A stretch of 64,000 bases of DNA from an uncultured Chryseobacterium sp. (GCA_913774355.1 CAJYGB010000004.1:1-64000), one strand, 5' to 3'; numbered from the stretch's first letter, positions 51,189 through 60,988 are shown. The notes: a model not told the origin generated them from the sequence alone. Program-made: numbers and translations.

Positions 51189-52021
51189 CAACCGAAGATT
51201 TTTTGTATAAAAATAATGACCTTTTTCTTAATTCTGTAAGGAATGGAATGCTGGTATTCCAGAAGACTATAAATTTCCCGGGAATGGGTATATTCGTCTG
51301 GGATTTTATTTCCATTAATCTTTTTAAGCCCTCTGCGTTTCATGGCACTGAAAATTACTTTTGCAAAATATTCGTAGGACTCCGACTTATTGTCATTCTG
51401 CGAAATCCCCCCTGAATGAAGCCTGTATAAATAATTGATTTCGTTAATGAATTTTACTTTTCCCTTTTCATACATTTTCAGGTATAGGTCCTGGTCCTCC
51501 GCAATTTTCATGGCCGTATTCATTTTTTCCGTATTACGATAAACCTTTTTTCTAAAACATACAAAATGGGCAATCTGGATGGGATAATTAAAGAAATAGT
51601 GATCGTTATTCCTTACCTGCCTGGTTACAAAGGGAGAGACCGGCTGAAGATTGTCGTTGCAGCTCATGAATCGGGAATACGTTAGGACAACATCCTGCTT
51701 CCGGAAATTTTTTATGCTGGACGAGATGGCAGTAGGTGTAATGGCATCATCCGGATCCACAAATCCGCAAATGTCTCCGTCTGCAAGCTCTATAAGTTTA
51801 CTTTTGGTAATTCCCACGCCGCTGTTTCCGGCATTTTCAAAAAATCTGAAACGGTTGTCGGACCCAATGATATTTTTGATAACACGGACGGAATCATCGG
51901 TAGAAGCATCATCCAGAATCACAGCTTCCCAGTCTCTGTATTCCTGTGCCATAATAGAATCATAGCATTCTTTGAAATACTTTCCGTTGTTATAATTGGC
52001 AATTAAGATTGAGAATTTCAT
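51188..52021 (-). CDS. Glycosyltransferase family 2 protein (1)
   Basis: 277 residues. SILIANYNNGKYFKECYDSI is the N-terminal GT-A strand, AVILDDASTDDS the nucleotide-binding aspartates and GFVDPDDAITPTAI the DxD metal motif. It ends with a basic helix likely at the membrane. Overlaps both neighbours (ATGA with the acyltransferase upstream), marking a tight five-gene unit from 52563 to 48313. Confidence 0.88.
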   Translation of the reverse strand: MKFSILIANYNNGKYFKECYDSIMAQEYRDWEAVILDDASTDDSVRVIKNIIGSDNRFRFFENAGNSGVGITKSKLIELADGDICGFVDPDDAITPTAISSSIKNFRKQDVVLTYSRFMSCNDNLQPVSPFVTRQVRNNDHYFFNYPIQIAHFVCFRKKVYRNTEKMNTAMKIAEDQDLYLKMYEKGKVKFINEINYLYRLHSGGISQNDNKSESYEYFAKVIFSAMKRRGLKKINGNKIPDEYTHSREIYSLLEYQHSIPYRIKKKVIIFIQKIFG

Positions 52022-52563
52022 GAAACGGAATTAAGAATTAACTGCTGATGATTAATAACTTTTGTATTGCTTGGAATGTCTTTGAAAATGGTACATCCCG
52101 CACCGATGATGCAGTTGTCGCCGATGGATACTCCTTTCAGTACCGTAACATTGCTTCCCAGCCAGCAGTTTTTACCGATTTTTATCGGAGCTGTAGAAAA
52201 GTCCGAATTTGAAACTTTGAATTCCGGAACCGCTGTGTACAGGTGATTGTGGTCGTAAAGTTTTACATTTTCCCCAAAAAGCGTATTCTCTCCGATGGAA
52301 ATAGAGTCCAGGCAGTTTACCGAACAGAAATTGTTCATAAATACACCATCTCCAATGGTAAGTTTTGCATTTTTTTCCACTACAATATGGATGTAGTTTC
52401 TGAAACTTACAGCAGTTCCGATCGCTACTCTTTCCAGCTTTTCAGATAGGATAAAATGATTGTTGATTCCTATTTTAATACTTCCTAAAGTGGTATTGTG
52501 ATTTTTTTTCAGAACAGAAAGCTGATGTTTGCGTTGGAGCTTTTCAAGAATAAGGTGCAGCAT
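52018..52563 (-). CDS. Hexapeptide-repeat acyltransferase (2)
   Basis: 181 residues of beta-helix repeats (IGDGVFMNNFCSVNCLDSIS, IGENTLFGENVKLYDHNH, IGKNCWLGSNVTVLKGVSIG), the usual pattern of sugar O-acetyltransferases of the WcaF/maltose acetyltransferase type. First gene of the minus-strand unit; a -7 box (minus-strand TATCTTTG near 52595-52602) lies about 32 bases upstream, back to back with the promoter of the methyltransferase gene. Confidence 0.82.
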   Translation of the reverse strand: MLHLILEKLQRKHQLSVLKKNHNTTLGSIKIGINNHFILSEKLERVAIGTAVSFRNYIHIVVEKNAKLTIGDGVFMNNFCSVNCLDSISIGENTLFGENVKLYDHNHLYTAVPEFKVSNSDFSTAPIKIGKNCWLGSNVTVLKGVSIGDNCIIGAGCTIFKDIPSNTKVINHQQLILNSVS

Positions 52564-52609
52564 GTGGGGATTGTATTTAATTCATAATTTGTATCGCAAA
52601 GATAATTAA

Positions 52610-52640
52610 TTGTATTATACCGTAAAAAATATTATTTTTG
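52610..52640 (+). promoter_or_regulatory. Promoter of the methyltransferase gene
   Basis: TTG (52610-52612), 20 bases, then TATTTTTG (52633-52640): a near-ideal TTG-N19-TAnnTTTG promoter. It places the transcript start after the TTG codon at 52638, so that codon cannot be the start. Confidence 0.65.
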
Positions 52641-52658
52641 TGGCCTAAATTCAACACA

Positions 52659-53429
52659 GTGAGCGAAATATCATCGGTTCTCAAGACATTCATTGCTTAT
52701 CTTAAAAGGCCTGACCTGTATCCGGAGCTAAGAAGGAAAATCATAAAAAATACTTTACAGAGAAAGAACGCTTTTAAAGGAAAGGAGAAAACCAATTCCT
52801 GGGCGGCTTCACACGCCATGTCCCAACAGGAAGCTATTTCAAAACTTTTCGGAATGGAGATGGGTTCTTTCAGAAACGAATATGCTGAAGTACTAAAGAA
52901 TGCCGGGCAGAAGCAGACGGATTGTCCTATTAAAATGGGCGGTGCGGGTGCACTGGAGCTGATCTATTACGCCTGTGAATTTGCAGGAGCCAGGAACGTG
53001 GTAGAAACCGGGGTTGCCTACGGATGGTCTTCTCTGGCAGCACTATTATCCCTTACAAAAAGAGACGGTACTCTTTACAGTTCCGATATGCCTTATCTGG
53101 CACAGGATGGTGATCAGTATGTGGGGTGCATAGTTCCTGATACCCTTAGGCCAAACTGGAAACTTTTCCGCTTTGCGGATAAAGAGTCCCTGCCGAAGAT
53201 TTTTGCTGAAAATTCTGTATTTGATGTGATCCATTATGATTCGGATAAAAGTTACAACGGAAGATTCTGGGCTTATAACGAATTATATAAACACCTGAGA
53301 TCCGGAGGAGTCTTCATCAGTGATGATATCGGAGACAACTCGGCGTATCAGGATTTCTGTGAGAAGAATAATCTTGAAACCATGGTGGTGGAATATGAAG
53401 GAAAATATATCGGGCTGTTTGTAAAATAA
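52659..53429 (+). CDS. Class I SAM-dependent methyltransferase
   Basis: 256 residues from GTG 52659, chosen because the upstream in-frame TTG lies in the promoter. NVVETGVAYGWSSLAALLSL (about 108-127) is the SAM-binding motif I; FDVIHYDSDKSYNGRFW and GGVFISDDIGDNSAY match the Methyltransf_24 group of O-methyltransferases. It is the only plus-strand gene in the glycan locus and probably methylates a sugar or a glycan end. No N-terminal membrane segment. Confidence 0.8.
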   Translation: MSEISSVLKTFIAYLKRPDLYPELRRKIIKNTLQRKNAFKGKEKTNSWAASHAMSQQEAISKLFGMEMGSFRNEYAEVLKNAGQKQTDCPIKMGGAGALELIYYACEFAGARNVVETGVAYGWSSLAALLSLTKRDGTLYSSDMPYLAQDGDQYVGCIVPDTLRPNWKLFRFADKESLPKIFAENSVFDVIHYDSDKSYNGRFWAYNELYKHLRSGGVFISDDIGDNSAYQDFCEKNNLETMVVEYEGKYIGLFVK

Positions 53430-53433
53430 GCTG

Positions 53434-53470
53434 AAAAAGCGAAGAAAATATTTGGTTTTCTTCGCTTTTT
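53434..53470 (+). terminator. Terminator after the methyltransferase gene
   Basis: AAAAAGCGAAGAAAA/TTTTCTTCGCTTTTT, a long stem with a short loop; usable in both directions between convergent genes. Confidence 0.85.
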
Positions 53471-53500
53471 TATTGCGGCAAATCCTGATTTTTTAGATTT

Positions 53501-54442
53501 TCAGAACAGATATTTCCTGAAATTAATATTGTAAATCCCGGATCGTATACTCGGGTAATCGGTGATAAGATATTTTGTGATCATTCCCCATTTCTTTACA
53601 GCCGGGGCAAGAGCAATTTCATAACTGCGCTGCATTCTCCCGATATGCCGCTTTATATCTTCCGGAATAGTATCTTCATGTTGTGCCCAGTTGTTAACTT
53701 CCCGCCATAGCAATACTCTGGTCGTTGCAGGATTTACTTTTTGCGAATCGACGGTGGTTATTCTGTTATTTTCATGAACGCCTCTCATGGCGACTGCTTT
53801 ATCCAGAATGCCGGGATAAAGATCGAGATAATATGAAAGCCTGAACAGAAACTCAGTATCCTGGTGAAGTCTCAGATGGGTTTTAAAAAGAGGTTTCAGC
53901 TTTTGGATCATCTGTTCCCTTCTTACTGTAAGGCAATCGATGCTGAAGAGTCCGAAACTTCCTTTCATATTTAACTGGCCCGGAAAGACATCTTTCGGAT
54001 CATGCTTTCTGTAAACCGTTGTGAGATTATCTTTAAACAGCGAATAGTATTGTTCTTTTGCTTTTTCCGAGTAATAATGTACGCCAAGTGCTCCGTAAAC
54101 ACCTTCTACTTTCGGATCTTTGAAGAGTTCCTTCTCCGCATCAAAACGGTTGGGAAGATAATAGTCATCTGCATCCAGAAAAGCTATGAAATCCCCGCCA
54201 GCTTTTTCCAGTCCGAGATTTCTTGTTGCTCCGGCTCCATGATTTCCCTTATCGGGATGCTGAAAAAGCTTTACCCTATCGTATTTTTCCGTTAATTGCT
54301 GACAGACTTCCAGTGCATTATCCGGAGATTTGTCCTCAACTAAAATCACTTCATACACTTCATCAAACTGAAGCGCGGATTCTACGGCCTGTGCCACATA
54401 TTTTTCGGCGTTGTAGACAGGAACGATGACGGAGATTTTCAT
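53501..54442 (-). CDS. Glycosyltransferase family 2 protein (2)
   Basis: 313 residues. VIVPVYNAEKYVAQAVESAL, ILVEDKSPDNALEV and FIAFLDADDYYLPNRFDAEK (DxD) define GT2. The C-terminal half includes the conserved GVHENNRIT. It has the same length and layout as the next gene (54485), with long shared stretches such as HPDKGNHGAGATRNLG versus HPDRGNHGAGATRNLG, so the two are recent tandem duplicates. Confidence 0.9.
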   Translation of the reverse strand: MKISVIVPVYNAEKYVAQAVESALQFDEVYEVILVEDKSPDNALEVCQQLTEKYDRVKLFQHPDKGNHGAGATRNLGLEKAGGDFIAFLDADDYYLPNRFDAEKELFKDPKVEGVYGALGVHYYSEKAKEQYYSLFKDNLTTVYRKHDPKDVFPGQLNMKGSFGLFSIDCLTVRREQMIQKLKPLFKTHLRLHQDTEFLFRLSYYLDLYPGILDKAVAMRGVHENNRITTVDSQKVNPATTRVLLWREVNNWAQHEDTIPEDIKRHIGRMQRSYEIALAPAVKKWGMITKYLITDYPSIRSGIYNINFRKYLF

Positions 54443-54484
54443 AATTGATGTGTTTTAAAAAGTAAGTACATTAACAGGAATAAT

Positions 54485-55426
54485 TTATTTTAAATAATTG
54501 AAACGATATTGAGTTCGTAATATATCTGGATTTTTTATACTTTCAAATAAGATATAGCCATATTTTACCGCACCTTTTTTCTGTGAAAGATCAAAAGATT
54601 TATAGATCAGGTATATTCTTTTCTTAGCTGTCAAGGGTAAACTTTTTTCACCGATGGCCCAATCATAAATTGATTTCCAGTATACGTACTGCCTTTGGTT
54701 GTATTGAGGTGAATATTGGATAATCTTTGTGATTCTGTTGTCGTCGTGAATCCCCCTTACCGCAACAGCCTTATCGATAATTCCTGCTTTCAGATAGCAG
54801 TGATAAGCAAGTCTGATAATAAACTCCGAATCCTGATGTACCCGAAGATTCGCATTAAATCTAAGGTTATGCTTTTCAAGAGCAGATTTTCTTAGTGTTA
54901 ACGTATTCAGGTGGAAGAATGTCCCGAATATCCGCGGAGTTAATCCCAACAGGCCTTTAAAAACTTCTTCTCCTTCAGCCGGATAATTAACAGTAGTAAG
55001 CGGAGCATTTTTAAATTTTGCCTGATATTCCTCTTTTCCTTTTTCTGTAATGTATTCCACTCCCAATGCTCCAAAAACGCCTTCTATTTTGGAATTCTTA
55101 AAAATCTCTTTTTCAGCATTAAAACGGTTCGGAAGATAATAGTCATCCGCATCCAGGAAGCTGACAAAAGTTCCGGTTGCTTTCTTAATTCCTAGATTGC
55201 GGGTGGCACCGGCACCATGATTGCCTCTGTCGGGGTGTTGAAATAGTTTTATTTTCGAATGGGTAAAGGCTAATTTCTCACAGATTTCGAGCGAATTATC
55301 AGTTGAACGGTCTTCAACCAGGATAATTTCCTTCACTTCGTCAAAACCAATAGCGGAATGCACCGCCTTCTCAAGGAAAAGACTCGCATTGTAAACAGGG
55401 ATAATGACTGAGACTTCGTTATTCAT
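54485..55426 (-). CDS. Glycosyltransferase family 2 protein (3)
   Basis: 313 residues, duplicate of the gene at 53501. VIIPVYNASLFLEKAVHSAI, ILVEDRSTDNSLEI and FVSFLDADDYYLPNRFNAEK are the GT2 motifs. The middle region differs more (TPRIFGTFFHLNTLTLRKS), which may alter acceptor choice. The ATG overlaps the stop of the upstream acyltransferase by four bases. Confidence 0.9.
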   Translation of the reverse strand: MNNEVSVIIPVYNASLFLEKAVHSAIGFDEVKEIILVEDRSTDNSLEICEKLAFTHSKIKLFQHPDRGNHGAGATRNLGIKKATGTFVSFLDADDYYLPNRFNAEKEIFKNSKIEGVFGALGVEYITEKGKEEYQAKFKNAPLTTVNYPAEGEEVFKGLLGLTPRIFGTFFHLNTLTLRKSALEKHNLRFNANLRVHQDSEFIIRLAYHCYLKAGIIDKAVAVRGIHDDNRITKIIQYSPQYNQRQYVYWKSIYDWAIGEKSLPLTAKKRIYLIYKSFDLSQKKGAVKYGYILFESIKNPDILRTQYRFNYLK

Positions 55427-56424
55427 ACGTTCAGTTTTTGTTTTAGATACTCAGTTATTTTTCTCTCTACAAAATGATAGAGAAAGGCCGCCAGAAAAAT
55501 GACCAATATAATTTTCAGGATAAAGTAAGGAATATTCAGGTAGCCCTCTACTTTAAATCTCCTTAAAAATATTTCCACAAAAGGATGTGAAAGATACAGC
55601 GAGTACGATATGTCTCCTAAAAAAACCAGGCTTTTTTTTCCTTTGAAATGAAAAGTATAATCCAAAAGTAAAAATGAAAATACGAAAAGCGCGATGATTA
55701 AAAAAATCCAGAGTTCATGATTTGTTGAGATAAAATCGAACAGATACAGGATAAACGAAGAAAAGCCGATGATAACTACAGGAATTGCCCATTTTTTCGG
55801 AACAGAAAATTTTTCCAACAACAGCGCAAATACAATTCCTATTATAAAATAAAGATTGAGCGGACTTGTGATCATCTCCATATATCCATTATCAAAGCTA
55901 AATATTTTCCCGACTATGTAGGTCGCTAAGAAAAAGAGAATGATGAAAAAATATCTGTATTTTTTGAATAATAATGACAAACCAAAAATAAGATAAAAAA
56001 AGATTTCATAATTAAGCGACCAGCCGAGATACAATATGGGAAACGTATCTTTTTGCGGGATAAAAGATATGGAGTGGATAAGCCGCGAAAATAATTTTTT
56101 ATCTGTAAAGTATAACCAAAAGCTTCCGCCCGATACCATCCATAAAAATGTAAGTATATAGTAAAGCGGTACAATCCTGGCGATCCTTTTTTTATAGAAT
56201 GCAAGAACCTGCTTTCCGGTATCTCCTTTACATTCGATTTTTCTTGTGGTAAAAACCATGATGAAACCGCTGATCGTAAAAAAGACGGGAACCCCAATGC
56301 TTCCTTTTTTAAATAAAAAATCCCCCAATTCAAGATCCTGAAATTTGAGATAACCCCGGAAATGGAAACAGCAGACCAGCAGTGCCGATATTGCTCTCAA
56401 AATCTGTAGATTATTCAGTTTCAT
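55423..56424 (-). CDS. Acyltransferase 3 family membrane protein (OafA-like)
   Basis: 333 residues with about ten membrane helices. LNNLQILRAISALLVCCFHF at the N-terminus holds the conserved Arg and His of the AT3 family; YKKRIARIVPLYYILTFLWM and SLYLSHPFVEIFLRR are further signatures. AT3 proteins move acetyl groups across the membrane onto surface sugars. Its place among glycosyltransferases supports glycan O-acetylation. Confidence 0.9.
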   Translation of the reverse strand: MKLNNLQILRAISALLVCCFHFRGYLKFQDLELGDFLFKKGSIGVPVFFTISGFIMVFTTRKIECKGDTGKQVLAFYKKRIARIVPLYYILTFLWMVSGGSFWLYFTDKKLFSRLIHSISFIPQKDTFPILYLGWSLNYEIFFYLIFGLSLLFKKYRYFFIILFFLATYIVGKIFSFDNGYMEMITSPLNLYFIIGIVFALLLEKFSVPKKWAIPVVIIGFSSFILYLFDFISTNHELWIFLIIALFVFSFLLLDYTFHFKGKKSLVFLGDISYSLYLSHPFVEIFLRRFKVEGYLNIPYFILKIILVIFLAAFLYHFVERKITEYLKQKLNV

Positions 56425-56472
56425 GGAGAAGAGATATAAGATGAAAAAAAGTTGTTATGGAAATATCAGGCA

Positions 56473-58269
56473 TTATAAAACAGTTTTGTTATTATGCGCC
56501 CAAAGTGCCAGCTGCAACAGATTCCAGTGCTTATGATCTTTATTTAAAAACTTTTGGGCAGCCTTGAAATCGATGTAATTGAATATTTTCTGATCCGGAT
56601 TTTTTAGTAAATCGTCGGATAAGCTGATCAGGTTTTTTTCTTCAAACCATGTTTTTATGCTCATGCCGAAACCTTGCTTGCGGCGTTTCCTGATGGTTTC
56701 CGTCCAGTAAGATCCCATTGCTTCACGAAGAATAATTTTATCGTTATCGTTGGTAAGTTTAAGCTGTTCCGGAAGCTGAATGCAGAACTCGGCAAAATCA
56801 ATATCAAGGAAAGGGGTTCTTACTTCCAATGAATTGGCCATTGCCATCCGGTCGGATTTCACCATCATATTGGCGGGAACATAGGTTTCAAGATCTAATC
56901 TCATGATATCATTTAAAGAGTCCGGATCAGGGACAAAGCTGTACGGCTGTTCGTACGTCGAAGAAATGCCCAGAGCAAGCCGTTCTTCGGTATTAAAAGC
57001 ATTTCTGACAAAGTTCCGGTGAAAATCCAAAATATTTTTATGTTCTGTATTCTTTTGGGAAACAAAAGAGATCGGTTTTACTTTCCGGTATACATTCAAG
57101 CCGAACTGAGCAATGATATTTTTATAGCTGAAATGATTTCTCATCTCATTTTCTACCCGATAAAAATTATAGCCGCCAAATAATTCGTCGCCGGCATCTC
57201 CAGAAAGGACAACGGTAAGATTTTTTCGGGCATTCCTGCAGATTTCAAAATGTGGAATGAATGAAATGTCAGAAAAGGGTTCATCAAAAAACGGAGAGAT
57301 TTTTAGCAGGGAAGTGGCCAGATCTTCTTTCTTTTCGTGAACTTCGATATGATTGGTTCTATATTTATCGGCGATCTCTTTGGCAAATTTCAATTCGCTT
57401 GCTTCATGATCGTAACCAAAGCTGATGGTCGTTTGTTTTGGTAAGAATTCATCAACCAGTGCGACGATAGAAGATGAATCGAGACCTCCGCTTAAAAAAC
57501 TGCCCACTTCAACATCAGCAATCAACTGTTTCTGTACAGCCTTTCTTAGAAGATAGGTGAACTCGTCCTTTGCATCGGATAGGCTCATCACCCTGTCTTT
57601 TTTCGGAAGGCTGTAATAGCGGGAAACCGTAATTTTTCCGTTTTTCCAGATGAGCTGGTGCGCAGGTGGTAAAGTATGAATATTTGTGTAGATACTCTGA
57701 TAGGTGCTTACATAGCCATGCTGAAGATAGTGGGACATGGCTTCCGTATTTATTTCCGGCCGGATCAGTCCCGAAGCCAGGATGGCTTTTATTTCGGAAG
57801 CAAAGATAAATTCGTTATTGCTTCCAACTGCATAGTAAAACGGTTTTTCCCCGAACCTGTCTCTTGCGCAGAAGAGTTCCTGTTTTTCATCATTCCAGAT
57901 GGCGAAGGCGAACATTCCGGGAAGATCGTGGACCAGGTTTTCCTGTTTGCGCTGGTACATCGCCAGGATAACTTCGGTATCAGAGCTTCCGCGGTAGGGA
58001 TATTTGGGATATTGGGCTTTAATATCCTGATAACCGTAGATTTCGCCGTTCAGGACAATGCATTCATTTTTTGTGCTGGAAAACATGGGCTGTTTCCCAC
58101 CCTCGGAAAGATCGATGATAGAGAGCCTCCGGTGGCCCAAGGCTGCATTTTCATAAAATTCATGATGTGCCGAATCCGGGCCGCGATGTGCAATGGCATC
58201 GGTCATTTTTCTGAGCTCTTCCCGGTAATTTCCTGCATTATCGGCAATAATTCCTGCTATTCCACACAT
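56473..58269 (-). CDS. asnB: Asparagine synthase (glutamine-hydrolysing) family amidotransferase
   Basis: 598 residues. MCGIAGIIADNAG begins with the catalytic Cys2 of class II glutamine amidotransferases; SFLSGGLDSSSIVALV is the PP-loop ATP-binding site and VLSGDAGDELFGGYNFYR a synthetase-domain motif. Inside surface-polysaccharide loci such paralogues are thought to amidate uronic acids or other acidic glycan components, so true asparagine synthesis is only one possibility. A -7 box (TAAATTTG, 58311-58318) precedes it. Confidence 0.9.
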   Translation of the reverse strand: MCGIAGIIADNAGNYREELRKMTDAIAHRGPDSAHHEFYENAALGHRRLSIIDLSEGGKQPMFSSTKNECIVLNGEIYGYQDIKAQYPKYPYRGSSDTEVILAMYQRKQENLVHDLPGMFAFAIWNDEKQELFCARDRFGEKPFYYAVGSNNEFIFASEIKAILASGLIRPEINTEAMSHYLQHGYVSTYQSIYTNIHTLPPAHQLIWKNGKITVSRYYSLPKKDRVMSLSDAKDEFTYLLRKAVQKQLIADVEVGSFLSGGLDSSSIVALVDEFLPKQTTISFGYDHEASELKFAKEIADKYRTNHIEVHEKKEDLATSLLKISPFFDEPFSDISFIPHFEICRNARKNLTVVLSGDAGDELFGGYNFYRVENEMRNHFSYKNIIAQFGLNVYRKVKPISFVSQKNTEHKNILDFHRNFVRNAFNTEERLALGISSTYEQPYSFVPDPDSLNDIMRLDLETYVPANMMVKSDRMAMANSLEVRTPFLDIDFAEFCIQLPEQLKLTNDNDKIILREAMGSYWTETIRKRRKQGFGMSIKTWFEEKNLISLSDDLLKNPDQKIFNYIDFKAAQKFLNKDHKHWNLLQLALWAHNNKTVL

Positions 58270-58411
58270 ATGAATTTGTTTTTCATCATTTACGTTTAAC
58301 TTTTAAGTGCCAAATTTACAACATATTGTAAAAGTATCTTCTTACCGATAGCCTGATTGTGTAAAATTAGTAACTTTTCAATAATCTTCAAGATTTATCA
58401 AATCCTTAATC

Positions 58412-59335
58412 CTATCTTTTCAGGGTATATTTCATAATTTTAAATAATTGCATGATGAGCGTCTTAAAATGGCCGGAAAGAAAAAATCTTTCGAAGACAG
58501 CCTTGTAAAGATGAAGATTTACCAAAGGAATTTTAAACTCTTTTTTGTAGTAATATTTTAATATCAGCTGATCCAGATCCGTTATGATCTGCCTGTTGGC
58601 CCTGTTGTCATGATTAATACGTTTGATATTGCTGAAAATATTGATAGAAGTCCGGTATTGATTTTCGATTTTGAGCGAACTGTAGATTCCTCCGTCGTGC
58701 AGTCGGTATACACCGATAACATGATTGAAAGCTCTACCTTTACCAAATTCCAAAAGATGATAAAAGTAATATAGATCCCTGTAATCAGGATAAATATCAA
58801 TCCATTTAAAATCAAGGTATTTCCTTCTGATCAGATAGGTGAATGTTTGCGTAGGACGTTCTTTAAAGAAACTGTCCTGTGTATAATCTACAAAGTCCTT
58901 GTCACGGAATATATGGGTTTTCCCGTCATCACTAAAATGGCCGTCATTCTGATGAAATAATAAGTTTCTTGCCGTTGTCATTACGTAATCCGGATTTTTA
59001 TCCAAAAAATCGGTCTGAAACTGAAGCTTATTGAGATCTGTCCAGTAATCGTCACCTTCACAGTAGGCCATATATTCTCCTTTTGCAAGGGTAAAGGCAA
59101 ATCGCTGGTTTTCTACAAATCCTATATTTGTTTCGTGTTTATAGTATTTTATGATGCCGGGATATTTTTCCGTAAAATCTTTTACCACCTCATCCGTATT
59201 ATCCGGGGAATGATCATTGCAGATAATTAGCTCGAATGGAAAATCGGTTTGTTGCGAGAGAACACCTTCAATTGCCTGCTTCAGATAAGGGGCATGATTA
59301 TAGGTAAGCATGATTACAGATACTTTTGGATTCAT
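58412..59335 (-). CDS. Glycosyltransferase family 2 protein (4)
   Basis: 307 residues from ATG 59335 (TTG at 59338 rejected). VSVIMLTYNHAPYLKQAIEG, IICNDHSPDNTDEV and AYCEGDDYWTDLNKLQFQTD are GT2 motifs of the subgroup with a tryptophan after DD. It resembles the GT2 at 60989 (GDDYWINPSKLQQQ). A C-terminal basic segment may contact the membrane. Confidence 0.88.
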   Translation of the reverse strand: MNPKVSVIMLTYNHAPYLKQAIEGVLSQQTDFPFELIICNDHSPDNTDEVVKDFTEKYPGIIKYYKHETNIGFVENQRFAFTLAKGEYMAYCEGDDYWTDLNKLQFQTDFLDKNPDYVMTTARNLLFHQNDGHFSDDGKTHIFRDKDFVDYTQDSFFKERPTQTFTYLIRRKYLDFKWIDIYPDYRDLYYFYHLLEFGKGRAFNHVIGVYRLHDGGIYSSLKIENQYRTSINIFSNIKRINHDNRANRQIITDLDQLILKYYYKKEFKIPLVNLHLYKAVFERFFLSGHFKTLIMQLFKIMKYTLKR

Positions 59336-59368
59336 CAACAGACTTTTTGTAATTATTAACCGTAGTTT

Positions 59369-60295
59369 TTATCGGGAAAGGTTTAGAAAAGAGGCCCCTG
59401 TATTTTTTAAAATTGCCCGGGAACTGATAATTTCGTTACATCTTGCACACTGGTATCTGTATTCCTGCCACGTTTTGGAAGCCGCAGAAAATTTCAGCAT
59501 AAGCATCTGCTTTATTATTTTGGGTACGAATTCATGATTCAATACACTTTTGTTAAAATCAAAGGCAGGATTTAGATAGCGTTGCTCTCTTTGTACTCTC
59601 AAGGCATTGATATGGTCGGTCTTACTAAAATCCTGTCTACCATCGTGCACTACCTTACTTTGAGGACAGATTAATATTTTTTTCTTAAAAAAAGCAATAC
59701 GCTGCACATATTCATAGTCTTCTGAGTAATGAAAAAAATATGGATTAAAGCCACCGATTTCTTCTATTGTTTTTTTTGGTAGGAACCAATGGGCAGCGTT
59801 AACAAAGTCTATCTCATAGCTTTTCTTCAGATTATTTTCAAAAGCATCAGAGAATATTCTGTTGCATTGAGTATTCCGGGCAAGATATCTTTCAAAAAAA
59901 ATATCCAGTTTCGTTTCCGTACCATCAATATGCATCGGGCTCAGAATGCCTATTTCCTTTTTATTAGGATAAGATTGATAGACCTCCAGCAGCTTTTGAA
60001 CACTGTCCTCATAAATCCACGCATCCTGGTTCATCAGATAAAAGAAGTCTGCACCTTCCCAGTAAGCATTTTCAATGCCTATGTTATTGGCTTTTCCAAA
60101 GCCTACATTTTCTTTCGACTGTATAAGTTCTATTTCCGGAAAGTTAGTGGTAATATATTTCTGAGTACCATCGGTGGAACCATTATCAACGACAATACAG
60201 TGAACCGGTATGGAAGACTGTCCCAGACTGCTGAAACATTTTTCCGCCCATTTCATGGCGTTGTAAGTAACGATAATAAAATAAATTTTAGGCAT
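59369..60295 (-). CDS. Glycosyltransferase family 2 protein (5), rhamnosyltransferase-like
   Basis: 308 residues. YFIIVTYNAMKWAEKCFSSL, CIVVDNGSTDGTQKYI, NVGFGKANNIGIENA and YLMNQDAWIYEDSVQ (NQDA instead of DxD) are typical of the rhamnosyltransferase-like GT2 branch; GGFNPYFFHYSEDYEYVQRI is the acceptor-side motif. Different branch from the other GT2 proteins of the locus. Confidence 0.88.
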   Translation of the reverse strand: MPKIYFIIVTYNAMKWAEKCFSSLGQSSIPVHCIVVDNGSTDGTQKYITTNFPEIELIQSKENVGFGKANNIGIENAYWEGADFFYLMNQDAWIYEDSVQKLLEVYQSYPNKKEIGILSPMHIDGTETKLDIFFERYLARNTQCNRIFSDAFENNLKKSYEIDFVNAAHWFLPKKTIEEIGGFNPYFFHYSEDYEYVQRIAFFKKKILICPQSKVVHDGRQDFSKTDHINALRVQREQRYLNPAFDFNKSVLNHEFVPKIIKQMLMLKFSAASKTWQEYRYQCARCNEIISSRAILKNTGASFLNLSR

Positions 60296-60307
60296 TTGTG
60301 TTTAAAT

Positions 60308-60976
60308 TTAAATATATTTTTCAGCCAGAATTTTTAAGTATTCATCCGCATCAATACCGGTAAAAAAATTGTTCGCAGTTTCGTCAAAATGGATCTTATA
60401 AAAATCGCCTTCATCGGCTTCCAGGTAATTGGCTTTTTTCTGCATTTTATTTTCCAGTGCCTGTACAATTTCTTTCAAATCAAAATAATAAGGATAAGCA
60501 AAGTTAACGGTTTGATTATTCAAATCCTTACAATGGATCCGCAAAAATTTTGAAACGTCATCAATATCCAGCAGAAGCCTTCTGGCCCGCTGATGAATGG
60601 TAAAGGTGTTTTCTTGGGAAATCTGAGCTTTAAGAAAGTTGAATAAGGTGTTCGGGTTTCCGCCGTTTCCTACGATATTTCCTATTCTTAAAATGGAATA
60701 GCTACAGGTATTGTTTTTAATATAATCCTCGAGCTGAAGTTTATGCAGTACATACGGGCTGTCTTGTTTGGACTGGTCGTTTATGCTGAGGGTTGAAAAA
60801 TAGACCAACTGGCAGTCCGGATGATTTTCAATACTGCTTTTAAGAAGTGAAAATTCTCTTTCGAATTCCGTGCTTCTGGTTTCAAGGGAATTGGAGACCC
60901 CTGAAGCGAAGAACAGGTAATCATCGGTGTCAATTTTTTTTAATGCATTGGCAATAAGCCCTTTTCCTAAGATCAT
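60308..60976 (-). CDS. SDR-type NAD-dependent epimerase/reductase-like protein
   Basis: 222 residues. The N-terminal ILGKGLIANALKK is a short dinucleotide-binding loop; YVLHKLQLEDYI gives the Tyr-x3-Lys catalytic pair and SILRIGNIVGNGGNP the following strand. It is shorter than standard nucleotide-sugar epimerases (about 300), mainly in the N-terminal fold. It may act as a 4-keto-sugar reductase or epimerase making a donor for the surrounding glycosyltransferases; the substrate cannot be read from sequence. Confidence 0.7.
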   Translation of the reverse strand: MILGKGLIANALKKIDTDDYLFFASGVSNSLETRSTEFEREFSLLKSSIENHPDCQLVYFSTLSINDQSKQDSPYVLHKLQLEDYIKNNTCSYSILRIGNIVGNGGNPNTLFNFLKAQISQENTFTIHQRARRLLLDIDDVSKFLRIHCKDLNNQTVNFAYPYYFDLKEIVQALENKMQKKANYLEADEGDFYKIHFDETANNFFTGIDADEYLKILAEKYI

Positions 60977-60988
60977 TATAGGTGTGTT

